DNA of 64,000 bases from NCBI GenBank assembly GCA_003132025.1, contig PKWJ01000014.1:94786-158785 (forward strand), read 5' to 3'. Source of the stretch: Gammaproteobacteria bacterium. Lineage in GTDB: Bacteria; Pseudomonadota; Gammaproteobacteria; Steroidobacterales; Steroidobacteraceae. The position numbers and the translations under genes were made by a program. How positions within the stretch are numbered: the first letter of the stretch is position 1; each line of letters starts with the position of its first letter. The notes under the pieces are model-generated. The model saw only the letters and a list, made by a program, of their open reading frames with translations. It made no database searches and was not told the origin of the DNA. This document shows positions 1-8,722 of this stretch, piece after piece.

Positions 1-2
1 TG

Positions 3-398
<396 letters not shown>

Positions 399-440
399 CA
401 TCTCGCCAGCGCCGCACGGCGCTGCGCATCGGTGGTCGTG

Positions 441-1412
441 ATGGATACCTGGACCAGCGCCATCGCGCAGCATGGCTACGTCATTCTCAGCGTGCTGGTG
501 TTCCTGGACGCGCTCGGCCTGCCGGTGCCCGCGGCGGTGGCGATACTGGTCGCGGGCGCAGTGGCAGCCCGGGGTCTGCTGCAGCCGCAGTACCTGCTCG
601 GCGCGGCGGTGCTGGCGATGCTCGCCGGCGACACGCTGTTGTTCCTGCTGGGCCGCTACACCGGTTGGTGGCTGCTGGGCGCGCTGTGCCGCATGTCGCT
701 CAATCCGGAAAGCTGCATCCTGCGCTCGGCGGATTCGTTCTACCGCCGCGGCCGCCAGTTGCTGGTGTTCGCAAAGTTCGTGCCGGGAATCAACTCCATG
801 GCGCCACCGCTGGCCGGCAGCATGAACATGCGCCTGGCGCAGTTTCTGCTTCTGGACCTGACCGGTACCGTGCTGTATGTCGGCTCGTATTTTGCCGTCG
901 GCTTCGTGTTCAGCGACGCGCTGGGCGTAGTGGTGCACGACTACCAGGCGGCGGGGCACATCCTGGGTGGCATCGTGATCGCGCTGATAGCCATCTATCT
1001 GGTGTATCAGCTGTGGCTGTGGTTGAAAGAGCGCGCACTACCGGGGGTCACGCTGGCCGACCCGGTTGAGGTGGCGCGCGCGTCGCAGACCGGCGCCGCC
1101 ATCTACGACGTGCGCAGCCACGGCTACTTCGACGCCAAGGCCATGCGCATCCGCGGCTCGCGCCGCCTGGACCCGCATGCACTGCATCAGTCGAACACGC
1201 AGCTGCCAGGCGAGGCCGTTATCTATCTGTATTGCACCTGTGCCCGTCAGGCGACCAGTGCGCGCGTCGCGCGCGAGCTGCAGGCGACGCTCAAGGGAAA
1301 GGGAGTACGCATTGCGGTGATCAGGGGCGGTCTGCGCGCCTGGACCAAGGCCGGCCTGCCGGTGGAGCCGGTGCCGCCGGCAGACATGGCTGCCCTGCCG
1401 CTGTTTCGCTAA
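441..1412 (+). CDS. DedA-family membrane protein fused to a C-terminal rhodanese domain
   Basis: The N-terminal 200 residues form a DedA/VTT (SNARE-associated) membrane domain with several hydrophobic segments and the family patch KFVPGINSMAPPLAG. DedA proteins are proposed lipid carriers that act with the proton-motive force. Residues about 205-310 form a rhodanese domain with the candidate catalytic cysteine in YLYCTCARQATSARVA and the closing IRGGLRAWTKAGLP. ATG at 441 is preferred over the in-frame GTG at 432 because a weak GGTGG lies just upstream; neither start is strongly supported. The gene converges with the DUF2802 gene, leaving only 12 bp between them. The sulfur substrate is unknown. 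Confidence 0.85.
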   Translation: MDTWTSAIAQHGYVILSVLVFLDALGLPVPAAVAILVAGAVAARGLLQPQYLLGAAVLAMLAGDTLLFLLGRYTGWWLLGALCRMSLNPESCILRSADSFYRRGRQLLVFAKFVPGINSMAPPLAGSMNMRLAQFLLLDLTGTVLYVGSYFAVGFVFSDALGVVVHDYQAAGHILGGIVIALIAIYLVYQLWLWLKERALPGVTLADPVEVARASQTGAAIYDVRSHGYFDAKAMRIRGSRRLDPHALHQSNTQLPGEAVIYLYCTCARQATSARVARELQATLKGKGVRIAVIRGGLRAWTKAGLPVEPVPPADMAALPLFR

Positions 1413-1424
1413 TCCGCAGCCGCT

Positions 1425-1949
1425 TTAGGCGCAGGCGCCCGATGCCGGGCTCGCCGCCGCCTGCGCCGCCTCGTCACGCCGGGCCCGGGCCGCGGCCAGC
1501 GACGCCAGCAGGCGCGCTTCACCGGCCGGAAGACCGGAACGCGCCGCAATTTCCTCGGGCTTGACGCCGTGCGCCGCCAGTGTGGTTGCGCTCTGATAGG
1601 CGTTGGTGTCGATCGGCGGCGCCACCACGAAATCCAGGGCAGTCGGCTCGACCGGCGCCCGCTCGAGTGTTGGCGGCACCGCCAGCGGCCGCTCGAGCGT
1701 CTCGCGCTCGACCAGTGCGGGCTTGGCCGGCGCCACGGCAGCTGCCGCGCGCAGCGCGGCCTGGGCCTGCGCGTCGAGCAACTGGCGCGATTCCCCGCGC
1801 AGCAACTCGAGCTGCTCGAACACGCGCGCGAGGTTGATGTCCATCATGCGCCGCAGGCGCGCGAATGAACGGATCTCGAGCAGGATGACCAGCCCGAGGG
1901 TAAGCACAGCGGCAGCCAGTGCCGTCTGTGAAACTTCATGCAGCAACAT
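1425..1949 (-). CDS. DUF2802 domain protein, flagellar cluster
   Basis: 174 residues. An N-terminal hydrophobic segment (about residues 8-26) anchors the protein, followed by a possible coiled coil (about 30-70) and an Ala/Pro-rich linker. The C-terminal 50 residues look like a small helix-turn-helix (ATTLAAHGVKPEEIAARSGL, then PAGEARLLASL), which is the conserved part of the DUF2802 family. Such proteins typically sit after motD or among che genes in FleQ-type gammaproteobacteria; their role is not established. It is the last gene of the flhA-to-motD run. The start is supported by AGGTGA eight bases upstream of the ATG. Confidence 0.75.
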   Translation of the reverse strand: MLLHEVSQTALAAAVLTLGLVILLEIRSFARLRRMMDINLARVFEQLELLRGESRQLLDAQAQAALRAAAAVAPAKPALVERETLERPLAVPPTLERAPVEPTALDFVVAPPIDTNAYQSATTLAAHGVKPEEIAARSGLPAGEARLLASLAAARARRDEAAQAAASPASGACA

Positions 1950-1987
1950 CGTTCACCTCTTCACCTGATTGCCTTATGCACACCCGA

Positions 1988-2869
1988 TCAGCGCACGCCG
2001 TCGGCGCTACCGTCGCGATTGAAGATCAGCACTTCCACCCGCCGGTTGGCGTTGCGCCCGGTGACCGTCGTATTGGACATGCTCGGCCGAAACTCGCCAT
2101 AGCCGACCACCGCCAAGCGCTGCGCGGCGATGCCGCGATCCATGAACAGGTGCACCACACTGGCGGCGCGTGCCGCGGACAGCTCCCAGTTGGAAGGAAA
2201 TGCGGCGGTGCTGATGCGGCGGTCGTCGGTGTGGCCTTCGACCCGGATCGCATTGGGAAATGTCTTGAGCACGTCGGCCAGCCGCTGCAGCGCTTCGACC
2301 GCCGGAACCGACAGCTTTGCGATACCGCTGCCGAACAGAATATCAGTGCTGATGTCGACCGCCACCCAGGAGTCGGTGCGGCGCACGCTCACGCTGCCGG
2401 TGGCGATCAGCGATGACAACGCCGCGCTGACGTCATGCGCCACGCGGTCCAGGTCGCTGCCGGGCGCGGCGATGCCCGGTTCCACGAACGATGAAGCGGC
2501 GTCGTGCGATGACGGATCGGTGGGCGCGGCGGCAATTTGCGATCGACTCGACGCCAGCGGCGTATCCACCGCCGGCACGATGTGCCGCACCGGCAGGCTG
2601 GAGGAGATCATCCGATGCACCTGCGTCAGCGGCAGCTGCTCGATCGGCTGCAGGCGTGTGCCGCCGGCCTCGATCGGCTGCGGCGAGCGCGGGGTGCCAT
2701 GGAAGGCTTCCGTGAGCGAGTCCGATAGCACGCGATACTTGCCCTCGTTGACCGACGACATGGCGTACATGACGACGAAAAACGCCAGCAGCAACGTCAC
2801 CAGGTCGCCGTAGGGAATGGCCCAGGCCTCGTGGTTGTCGTGGTCGTCGTGTCGGCGGCGGCGTGGCAT
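1988..2869 (-). CDS. motD: Flagellar stator protein MotD (MotB family)
   Basis: 293 residues, MotB-type. A single transmembrane segment follows the motif PYGDLVTLLLAFFVVMYA (about residues 19-36); Asp22 occupies the position of the proton-carrying aspartate of MotB (Asp32 in E. coli). After a plug and linker rich in Ser/Pro, an OmpA-like peptidoglycan-binding domain covers about residues 205-285 (RVEGHTDDRRIS, GYGEFRPS, NRRVEVLIF). It pairs with MotC to make the ion channel and anchor the stator. The gene lies 27 bp downstream of motC. The name follows the Pseudomonas arrangement in which the pair after fliA is motCD. Confidence 0.92.
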   Translation of the reverse strand: MPRRRRHDDHDNHEAWAIPYGDLVTLLLAFFVVMYAMSSVNEGKYRVLSDSLTEAFHGTPRSPQPIEAGGTRLQPIEQLPLTQVHRMISSSLPVRHIVPAVDTPLASSRSQIAAAPTDPSSHDAASSFVEPGIAAPGSDLDRVAHDVSAALSSLIATGSVSVRRTDSWVAVDISTDILFGSGIAKLSVPAVEALQRLADVLKTFPNAIRVEGHTDDRRISTAAFPSNWELSAARAASVVHLFMDRGIAAQRLAVVGYGEFRPSMSNTTVTGRNANRRVEVLIFNRDGSADGVR

Positions 2870-2896
2870 GACTGTGTTGCGTCCTGGGTATGGGCT

Positions 2897-3637
2897 TTAG
2901 TGCAGGAATCCGAGCAGCTTGCCCTCGATGATGCGCGGATTCTCGCCCTGCGCGATCGCGATCAGGCCCTCGACCTGCATTTCACACAGCTGACTGCGGG
3001 TATGCACCGCGACCTTCAGCTTGTTGGCCACCGGCAGGAAGAACAGGTTCGCCATGCCGATGCCGTACACGGTGGCGGTGAACGCGGCGGCAATGCCGTG
3101 GCCGAGCTTGGACGGATCGTCCAGGTTCTGCATCACCGCCATCAGTCCGAGAACGGCGCCGATTATCCCTAAGGTGGGTGAATAGATGCCCATGCCCTCG
3201 AATACCTTGGCGGCGCGGATGTCGGCCGCTTCGCGGGCATGCAGGTCAAACTCGAGCGTGCTGCGGATGGTGTCGGGTTCGCTGCCATCAACCACCAGCT
3301 GCAATCCCTTCTGCAGAAACGGATCGGGTTCGGACACCAGCAGACGCTCCAGTCCCAGCAGTCCCTGGCGGCGCGAGATGTTGCTCCAGTCGATGATCTT
3401 GCGAATGATGCGCATCGGATCGTGGGTTGGCGGCCGCAGTATCCACGGCAGCATCGTCATCGCCCGTTTCATCACCTGCATCGGCGTCTGCACGCAGATG
3501 GCCGCGACCGTGCCCACCACCACGATCATGAACGCCGCGGCCGATACCAGGGCGTGAATGCCGGCGCCCTTGAGGACGGCGCCGAGGATGATCGCGATGG
3601 CGGCGAGCAGCAGGCCGGTAATGCTGAGTACGTCCAC
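2897..3637 (-). CDS. motC: Flagellar stator protein MotC (MotA family)
   Basis: About 246 residues with four predicted membrane helices, the MotA/TolQ/ExbB fold. Helix 1 follows MDVLSITGLLLAAIAIIL; helices 3 and 4 include IGAVLGLMAVMQNL and AAFTATVYGIGMANLFFLPV. The longest reading frame starts at 3661, but the GTG at 3637 is preferred: it follows GGGGG with a 7-base spacer and gives the usual N-terminus MDVLS of this family. It lies 11 bp after fliA and just before motD, so one transcript is likely. It forms the stator channel with MotD and transmits torque to FliG. Confidence 0.92.
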   Translation of the reverse strand: MDVLSITGLLLAAIAIILGAVLKGAGIHALVSAAAFMIVVVGTVAAICVQTPMQVMKRAMTMLPWILRPPTHDPMRIIRKIIDWSNISRRQGLLGLERLLVSEPDPFLQKGLQLVVDGSEPDTIRSTLEFDLHAREAADIRAAKVFEGMGIYSPTLGIIGAVLGLMAVMQNLDDPSKLGHGIAAAFTATVYGIGMANLFFLPVANKLKVAVHTRSQLCEMQVEGLIAIAQGENPRIIEGKLLGFLH

Positions 3638-3648
3638 CGATGCGCCCC

Positions 3649-4380
3649 CTAGCTGTGCCACTCGGTCAGCTGCGCCTTCAGCCGCAGTAGCGCCTGGCCG
3701 TGCAGCTGGCAGATGCGCGATTCGGTGACTTTGAGCACCGCGCCGATTTCCTTCAGGTTCAGCTCCTGTTCGTAATACAGCGACAGCACCAGGCGCTCGC
3801 GCTCGGGCAGCATCTGTATCGCCTCGATGATCGCCTGGCGCAGCGACTGGTCGAGGGCGCTGGCCTCCGGGTCGGGCGCGCCGTCGGGCAGCCGGTTGAG
3901 CGAGGATTCGTCGCCATCGTCGGCATCATTCAGCCGCAACAGCTGGCAACCGAGCGTGTCCTGCACGATGCGCTGGTATTCGGTCAGCGACACGCCCATG
4001 TGCGCGGCCACGTCGGCCTCGTTGGCCTCCGAGCCGCGCAGTGCCTCCACTTCCCGCAGCGCCTGCGCCGCCGCCCGGGCCTTGCGATGTACCGAGCGCG
4101 GCGCCCAGTCGAGCTTGCGCAGCGCATCGAGCATGGCGCCGCGGATACGGATGCCGGCATAGGTTTCAAAGCTCGCGCCACGTCCGGTGGCGTAGTTCTG
4201 CGCCGCCTCGAGCAGGCCCATCATGCCGGCCTGCATCAGGTCTTCGACTTCCACCTGCGGCGGCAGGCGTCCCGCCAGGTGATAGGCGATGCGCTTGACC
4301 AGATCGGCGTGCTTGCGCACCAGCGCGTCCAGGTCCGGCGCCGGCTGCGTGCTGGCATAGGCGCGTGCGCCGGTGTTCAC
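3649..4380 (-). CDS. fliA: Flagellar sigma factor FliA (sigma-28)
   Basis: 243 residues, the usual FliA length. Region 2 reads VEDLMQAGMMGLLEAAQNY and FETYAGIRIRGAMLDALRK; region 4 carries LPERERLVLSLYYEQELNLK and the recognition helix near VTESRICQLHGQALLRL. It directs RNA polymerase to late flagellar promoters such as those found here for fliC, fliS, flgK, flgM and the HDOD gene. It starts at a GTG that overlaps the flhG stop codon (GTGA), so translation is probably coupled. FlgM (49079-49399) is its expected antagonist. Confidence 0.97.
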   Translation of the reverse strand: MNTGARAYASTQPAPDLDALVRKHADLVKRIAYHLAGRLPPQVEVEDLMQAGMMGLLEAAQNYATGRGASFETYAGIRIRGAMLDALRKLDWAPRSVHRKARAAAQALREVEALRGSEANEADVAAHMGVSLTEYQRIVQDTLGCQLLRLNDADDGDESSLNRLPDGAPDPEASALDQSLRQAIIEAIQMLPERERLVLSLYYEQELNLKEIGAVLKVTESRICQLHGQALLRLKAQLTEWHS

Positions 4381-5279
4381 TTGAGCAGCCTCAGGCGCGG
4401 CGCCGGCCGGCGCAGCATGCGCTCCAGGAAAAATTCCACGCGGCCGCTGGCGCCATCGGGCAACGGCCAGCCGCGGGCCTGGTTCGCCAGGCGCTTGAAA
4501 GCCTGCGCCGCCGGACTCGAGGGAAAGGCCTCGAGCACCGGTCGCTGCGCCTGTATCGCCTTCTGCAGTGCGCCGTCTTCCGGAATCTCGCCGACGAATT
4601 CCAGGGCCACGTCGAGGTAGCGGTCGGTCACGCGCTGCAGCCGGCGAAACACGCTGTCGCCCTGTCCCGCGTGGCGCGTCATATTGGCGAGCACGCGAAA
4701 ATGGCTCACGCCGTGGCTGCGGCTCAGGACCTTGATCAGTGCATAGCTATCGGTCAGGCAGGTCGGCTCATCGCGCAGCACCACCAGTACCTGCTGCGCC
4801 GCCTGGCAGAACTGCAGCACCGACTCGCCGATTCCGGCTGCGGTGTCGACGATCAGCACGTCGATCGACTCATGCAAGGTGCCGAATGCACGCACGATGG
4901 CGGCCTGCTCGGTGGCGCTCAGCGCCGCCATCCGGGCGACTCCCGACGATGCCGGCACAACGCGCACGCCGGCACTGGTCTCGAGTATCACCTCGTCGAG
5001 CCGGCACTCGCCGGCCAGTACGTGCTCGAGCGTGCAGCGCGGCGTCAGCCCCAGCTGCACGTCGACGTTGGCCAGACCGAGGTCGCCGTCGAGCAGCATG
5101 GTGGCGCGCCCGGCCCTGGCAAACGCGGTCGCCAAATTCACCGACACCGCCGTCTTGCCGGTGCCGCCCTTGCCGCCGCTCACCGCGATGACCTGTACCG
5201 GCGCGGGCGCAAGCTCTCTGACGCAGATATCAGGCTGCTGCATGAACACTGCGTCCGTAGCGGCGCGCGAGCAGATCAT
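4377..5279 (-). CDS. flhG: Flagellar number regulator FlhG/FleN (MinD-like ATPase)
   Basis: 300 residues of the ParA/MinD family. The deviant Walker A motif GGKGGTGKTAVSVNLA is at about residues 35-50, followed by the switch region LLDGDLGLANVDVQLGL and the Walker B-type VLIVDTAAGIGESVLQF. In gammaproteobacteria FlhG limits flagellar number by acting on FlhF and on FleQ ATPase activity. The first start (5279) overlaps flhF by 50 bp; a second Met at 5243 would trim that and is possible. It sits in the conserved order flhF-flhG-fliA. Confidence 0.93.
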   Translation of the reverse strand: MICSRAATDAVFMQQPDICVRELAPAPVQVIAVSGGKGGTGKTAVSVNLATAFARAGRATMLLDGDLGLANVDVQLGLTPRCTLEHVLAGECRLDEVILETSAGVRVVPASSGVARMAALSATEQAAIVRAFGTLHESIDVLIVDTAAGIGESVLQFCQAAQQVLVVLRDEPTCLTDSYALIKVLSRSHGVSHFRVLANMTRHAGQGDSVFRRLQRVTDRYLDVALEFVGEIPEDGALQKAIQAQRPVLEAFPSSPAAQAFKRLANQARGWPLPDGASGRVEFFLERMLRRPAPRLRLLK

Positions 5280-6486
5280 CGTCGGCGCAGGTTTGTGCCT
5301 GACGCGACAGTTCGATGGCGCGGGCGGCCAGCTGATGCGGGCGCGCCGGCTTCAGATCGTCCGGAATGCGCGCACCGTCGCAGCAATAGGCGACCGGCAA
5401 CAGCGAACGCGCCAGCGCCGACAGCACGCCCCCCAGGCTGACCGCCTCATCGATGCGGGTCAGGGCGCAGCAGCCGGACACCCCGATACCGAAATTGTCG
5501 ACCGCATCATCGACCACTCCGCCCTGGGCGCTCGCCGGCAGCACCAGCATCGCCTGCAGTGTCTTGCAGCGCTCGCGCAGCGCTCGATACTGCGCGGCCG
5601 CGGTCAGGTCGCGGCTCACCGCTCCGGGCGTATCGATCAATATCATCCGCCCCGGCAGCGCTTCGACCCGTGCCGCCAGCGCCTTGTGTCCGATCACGGT
5701 CTCCACGCGCACACCGAGCAGGCGGCCGAGACTGCGCAGCTGCTCGTGCGATCCGATGCGCTCATCGTCGGCCGAGATCAGCAGCAGATTGGCCGCATCC
5801 TGCTCGAGCACGTAACGCGCCGCGAGCTTCGACAGCGTGGTGCTCTTGCCGCCGCCCGGGGGTCCCACGAGCAGCAGCGCGCCGCTGCGCTCGATCGGTG
5901 GCGCGCACACCGGGATACGCCGCGCCAGCATCGCGTACAGGGTGCGCTGCAGCTGTTCGCTGCCGATGCCGGCCGGCAGGTCGCCGACGATCTGCAGCGC
6001 CAGCGCTCGATCCAGTCCCAGGTTGGCCAGTTCCGACAGTGCCCGCGCCTTCAGCGGTTCGCGGCGCGTGAAATCATTCCAGGCCAGCGCCGCGAGCTGC
6101 TGCTCGAGCAGCGTTCGCAGGCTGCGCAGCTCCTCACCGACCGAGCGATCCGGGGCGCTCGGTTCGTCGGCGCCAAACATGCTGGCGAACGATGCATCCT
6201 CATCGAGCACCGGCGGAGCAGCGATCGCAGTCATCGCAGTCATCGCAGGCAACTCAGCGGCCTCGCGCTCCAGCTGCTGCAGTGCGACCTGCTCGAGCTG
6301 CTTGAGTTCCGCGGATTCCGCCAGCGTGCCCTGCCCGGCTGCCAGTTCCAGGTCGATTGCGGCGCAGACTTCCACCCCCTGCGCAATCGCGCGGCTGCCG
6401 AGAATGACCGCATCGGGTCCCTGTTCCTCGCGGATGATCCGCAGTGCGTTGCGCATGTCGGGAGCCACGTATCGTTTGATCTTCAT
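5230..6486 (-). CDS. flhF: Flagellar placement GTPase FlhF (SRP family)
   Basis: 418 residues from the ATG at 6486. That start gives the family N-terminus MKIKRYVAPDMRNALRIIRE; the frame is open to 6633 but the extra 49 residues overlap flhA and look non-native. A variable B domain (about 40-130) precedes the NG domain. Walker A reads VGPPGGGKSTTLSKLA (about 207-222), a slight departure from the usual GPTGVGKT, and LIDTPGAVSRDL supplies the G3-type motif. FlhF marks the cell pole for flagellar assembly. Alternating Met-Thr-Ala repeats occur near residue 82. Confidence 0.94.
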   Translation of the reverse strand: MKIKRYVAPDMRNALRIIREEQGPDAVILGSRAIAQGVEVCAAIDLELAAGQGTLAESAELKQLEQVALQQLEREAAELPAMTAMTAIAAPPVLDEDASFASMFGADEPSAPDRSVGEELRSLRTLLEQQLAALAWNDFTRREPLKARALSELANLGLDRALALQIVGDLPAGIGSEQLQRTLYAMLARRIPVCAPPIERSGALLLVGPPGGGKSTTLSKLAARYVLEQDAANLLLISADDERIGSHEQLRSLGRLLGVRVETVIGHKALAARVEALPGRMILIDTPGAVSRDLTAAAQYRALRERCKTLQAMLVLPASAQGGVVDDAVDNFGIGVSGCCALTRIDEAVSLGGVLSALARSLLPVAYCCDGARIPDDLKPARPHQLAARAIELSRQAQTCADDDLLARRYGRSVHAAA

Positions 6487-6505
6487 CAGCGCTGCATCTC
6501 CGTAC

Positions 6506-8620
6506 TTATCGGCCGACCGCCGCCACCAGGCGAACGCGCCGGTTATCGGGAATTTCATTCCAGGCCAGCACGTGCAGGCCCGGCACCGTGGCGCGCGTGA
6601 AGCGCGCCAGTGTGGTTCGCAGTTGCGGCGCAACCATCAGCACCGTAGCCTCGCCCGAGGCTTCCTGCCGTTGCGTCGACTCCGCCAGCCGTGCCTGCAG
6701 CCGCTCCGCCAGCCCGGGTTCGATCGCGCCATTGCTGCCGTTCTGACCCTGCAGCGACGCCTGCAGCAGCTGCTCCAGGTCCGGCTCCAGCGTGATCACG
6801 GGCAATTCGGCGCCGCTGCCGACGATGTCCTGCACGATCTGCCGGCCGAGCGCGATGCGCACCTGCGCCTGCAGGACCGATGGGTCCTGGGTACGCGCAG
6901 CGTGCTCGGCCAGCACCTCGACGATGGCGCGCAGATTGCGGATCGGCACCCGCTCGGCCAGCAGGCCCTGCAACACGCGCACCACGACGCCGAGCGACAA
7001 TGTCTTGGGTACCAGATCTTCCACCAGACGCGGTGCGGTCTTGGCCAGGCCGTTGAGCAGCTGCTGCACCTCCTCGTGCCCGAGCAGTTCGTGCGCGTGG
7101 GTCTGGATCACATTGCTCAGGTGCGTGGCCACCACGGTGCTGACGTCCACCACGGTGTATCCCAGTGTCTGCGCCTGTTCGCGCTTGCCGGGCTCGATCC
7201 AGATCGCTTCCATGCCGAACGCCGGATCGCGCGTTTCGATACCCGGCGGCTTGCCGTATACACGGCCCGGATTGATGGCGAGTTCGCGGTCGGGGTAGAC
7301 CAGGCCGTCGGCGATGGCGACGCCGGCCAGGCTGATGCGGTAGGCATTGGGCGCCAGCTCCAGGTTGTCGCGGATATGCACCGACTGCACCAGGAATCCG
7401 AGCTCCTGCGACAGCTTGCGCCGCACGCCGCGGATGCGCGCCAGCAGTTCCCCGCCCTGCGACTTGTCCACCATCGGCACCAGCCGGAAGCCGACCTCCA
7501 GCCCGATCAGGTCCACCGGCTGCACGTCATCCCAGGACAGTTCGCGCTGCTCGGCATCCGCAGCGCTTGGTCGTGCGACCGGCACCGCTGCGGCCGCCGT
7601 CGCCGCCTGGCGGCCGCGACGCTGCAGATACCAGGCGCCGGCACCGCAGGCGGCGGAAAAAAACAGGAACGCAACGTTAGGCATGCCCGGTATCAGACCC
7701 ATGACGCCGAGCACACTGCCGGCAATCGCAAGTCCGCGCGGCTGGCGGAACAGCTGCCGGGTGAGTTCCCCGCCCAGGTCCTGGGCGCGCGACATGCGGG
7801 TGACGATGATGGCGACGCCGGTCGACAACAGCAGCGCCGGGATCTGCGCCACCAGGCCGTCGCCGATCGTCAGCAGCGTGTAGACACGCGCCGCGTCGCT
7901 GAAGCTCAGCCCATGGCTCAGCGTGCCGATAGCGAGACCCCCGACCACGTTGATGATCAGGATCAGGATGCCGGCGGTGGCATCGCCACGCACGAACTTG
8001 CTGGCGCCGTCCATGGAACCGTAGAAGTCGGCTTCGGCGCGCACCTCAGCGCGCCGCACGCGCGCCTCGTCCTGATTGATGAGGCCGGCGTTGAGATCGG
8101 CGTCGATCGCCATCTGCTTGCCGGGCATCGAGTCCAGGGTAAAACGCGCGCTGACCTCGGAGATGCGGCCCGCGCCCTTGGTGACCACCACGAAGTTAAT
8201 GATCGTGAGAATCGCGAACACGACGATTCCGACCGCGTAGTTGCCGCCCACCACGAACTGGCCGAAGGCCTCGATCACGTGCCCGGCGGCCGCGGTACCC
8301 TCATGTCCGTGCAGCAGCACCACGCGCGTCGAGGCAACGTTCAACGCCAGGCGCAGCAGGGTCGCGAGCAGCAATACCGTCGGGAAGATTCCAAAATCGA
8401 GCGGCCGGGCGATGTTGACCACTGCCATCACTACCAGCACCGACAACGCGATGTTGAAAGTGAACAGCACGTCCAGCGCCAGCGGCGGCAACGGCAACAC
8501 CACCATCGCCAGCACAGCCAGCAGCAGCAGCGGCGCGCCCACACCCCGCTGCAGCATCCGCAGCAAACCATGCCACGGAGCGGCTGCCTCGGCGGCGTTA
8601 TTGATTGCAATTTCAGCCAT
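6506..8620 (-). CDS. flhA: Flagellar export gate protein FlhA
   Basis: 704 residues from the ATG at 8620, close to the usual 690-700. The N-terminal 330 residues carry eight predicted membrane helices; between them lies the FHIPEP signature (RISEVSARFTLDSMPGKQMA). The C-terminal 350 residues form the cytosolic ring that docks chaperone-substrate complexes. The 8620 start has the good ribosome site GAGGG, but a sigma-54 promoter at 8634-8649 predicts a transcript beginning about three bases before this codon. If so, flhA is nearly leaderless or starts at an internal codon such as Met22 (8557). The frame extends to 8677. Confidence 0.96.
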   Translation of the reverse strand: MAEIAINNAAEAAAPWHGLLRMLQRGVGAPLLLLAVLAMVVLPLPPLALDVLFTFNIALSVLVVMAVVNIARPLDFGIFPTVLLLATLLRLALNVASTRVVLLHGHEGTAAAGHVIEAFGQFVVGGNYAVGIVVFAILTIINFVVVTKGAGRISEVSARFTLDSMPGKQMAIDADLNAGLINQDEARVRRAEVRAEADFYGSMDGASKFVRGDATAGILILIINVVGGLAIGTLSHGLSFSDAARVYTLLTIGDGLVAQIPALLLSTGVAIIVTRMSRAQDLGGELTRQLFRQPRGLAIAGSVLGVMGLIPGMPNVAFLFFSAACGAGAWYLQRRGRQAATAAAAVPVARPSAADAEQRELSWDDVQPVDLIGLEVGFRLVPMVDKSQGGELLARIRGVRRKLSQELGFLVQSVHIRDNLELAPNAYRISLAGVAIADGLVYPDRELAINPGRVYGKPPGIETRDPAFGMEAIWIEPGKREQAQTLGYTVVDVSTVVATHLSNVIQTHAHELLGHEEVQQLLNGLAKTAPRLVEDLVPKTLSLGVVVRVLQGLLAERVPIRNLRAIVEVLAEHAARTQDPSVLQAQVRIALGRQIVQDIVGSGAELPVITLEPDLEQLLQASLQGQNGSNGAIEPGLAERLQARLAESTQRQEASGEATVLMVAPQLRTTLARFTRATVPGLHVLAWNEIPDNRRVRLVAAVGR

Positions 8621-8633
8621 GTTCCCTCGAAAG

Positions 8634-8649
8634 AGCAATTCTTGTGCCG
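8634..8649 (-). promoter_or_regulatory. Sigma-54 promoter for flhA operon
   Basis: On the minus strand the site reads CGGCACAAGAATTGCT: a -24 GG and a -12 GC with exact spacing, followed by CT as in the other sigma-54 sites here. It lies in the only gap (102 bp) between flhB and flhA, so it should start the flhA-flhF-flhG-fliA-motCD transcript. The predicted start at about 8623 almost touches the flhA ATG. Confidence 0.8.
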
Positions 8650-8722
8650 CCGGCAGCGACAAATTCCCGGCGCGCAAAACGCCCCGCGAGTGCGACCTGC
8701 GTCACATAAATCGCCGCCGCGC

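Noticed and set aside
6506-6513. GCCGATAA on the minus strand upstream of flhF, like a sigma-28 -10 element
   Set aside because: The sequence 11 bases upstream (CGCCTGGT) does not match the -35 element, and it coincides with the flhA stop codon.
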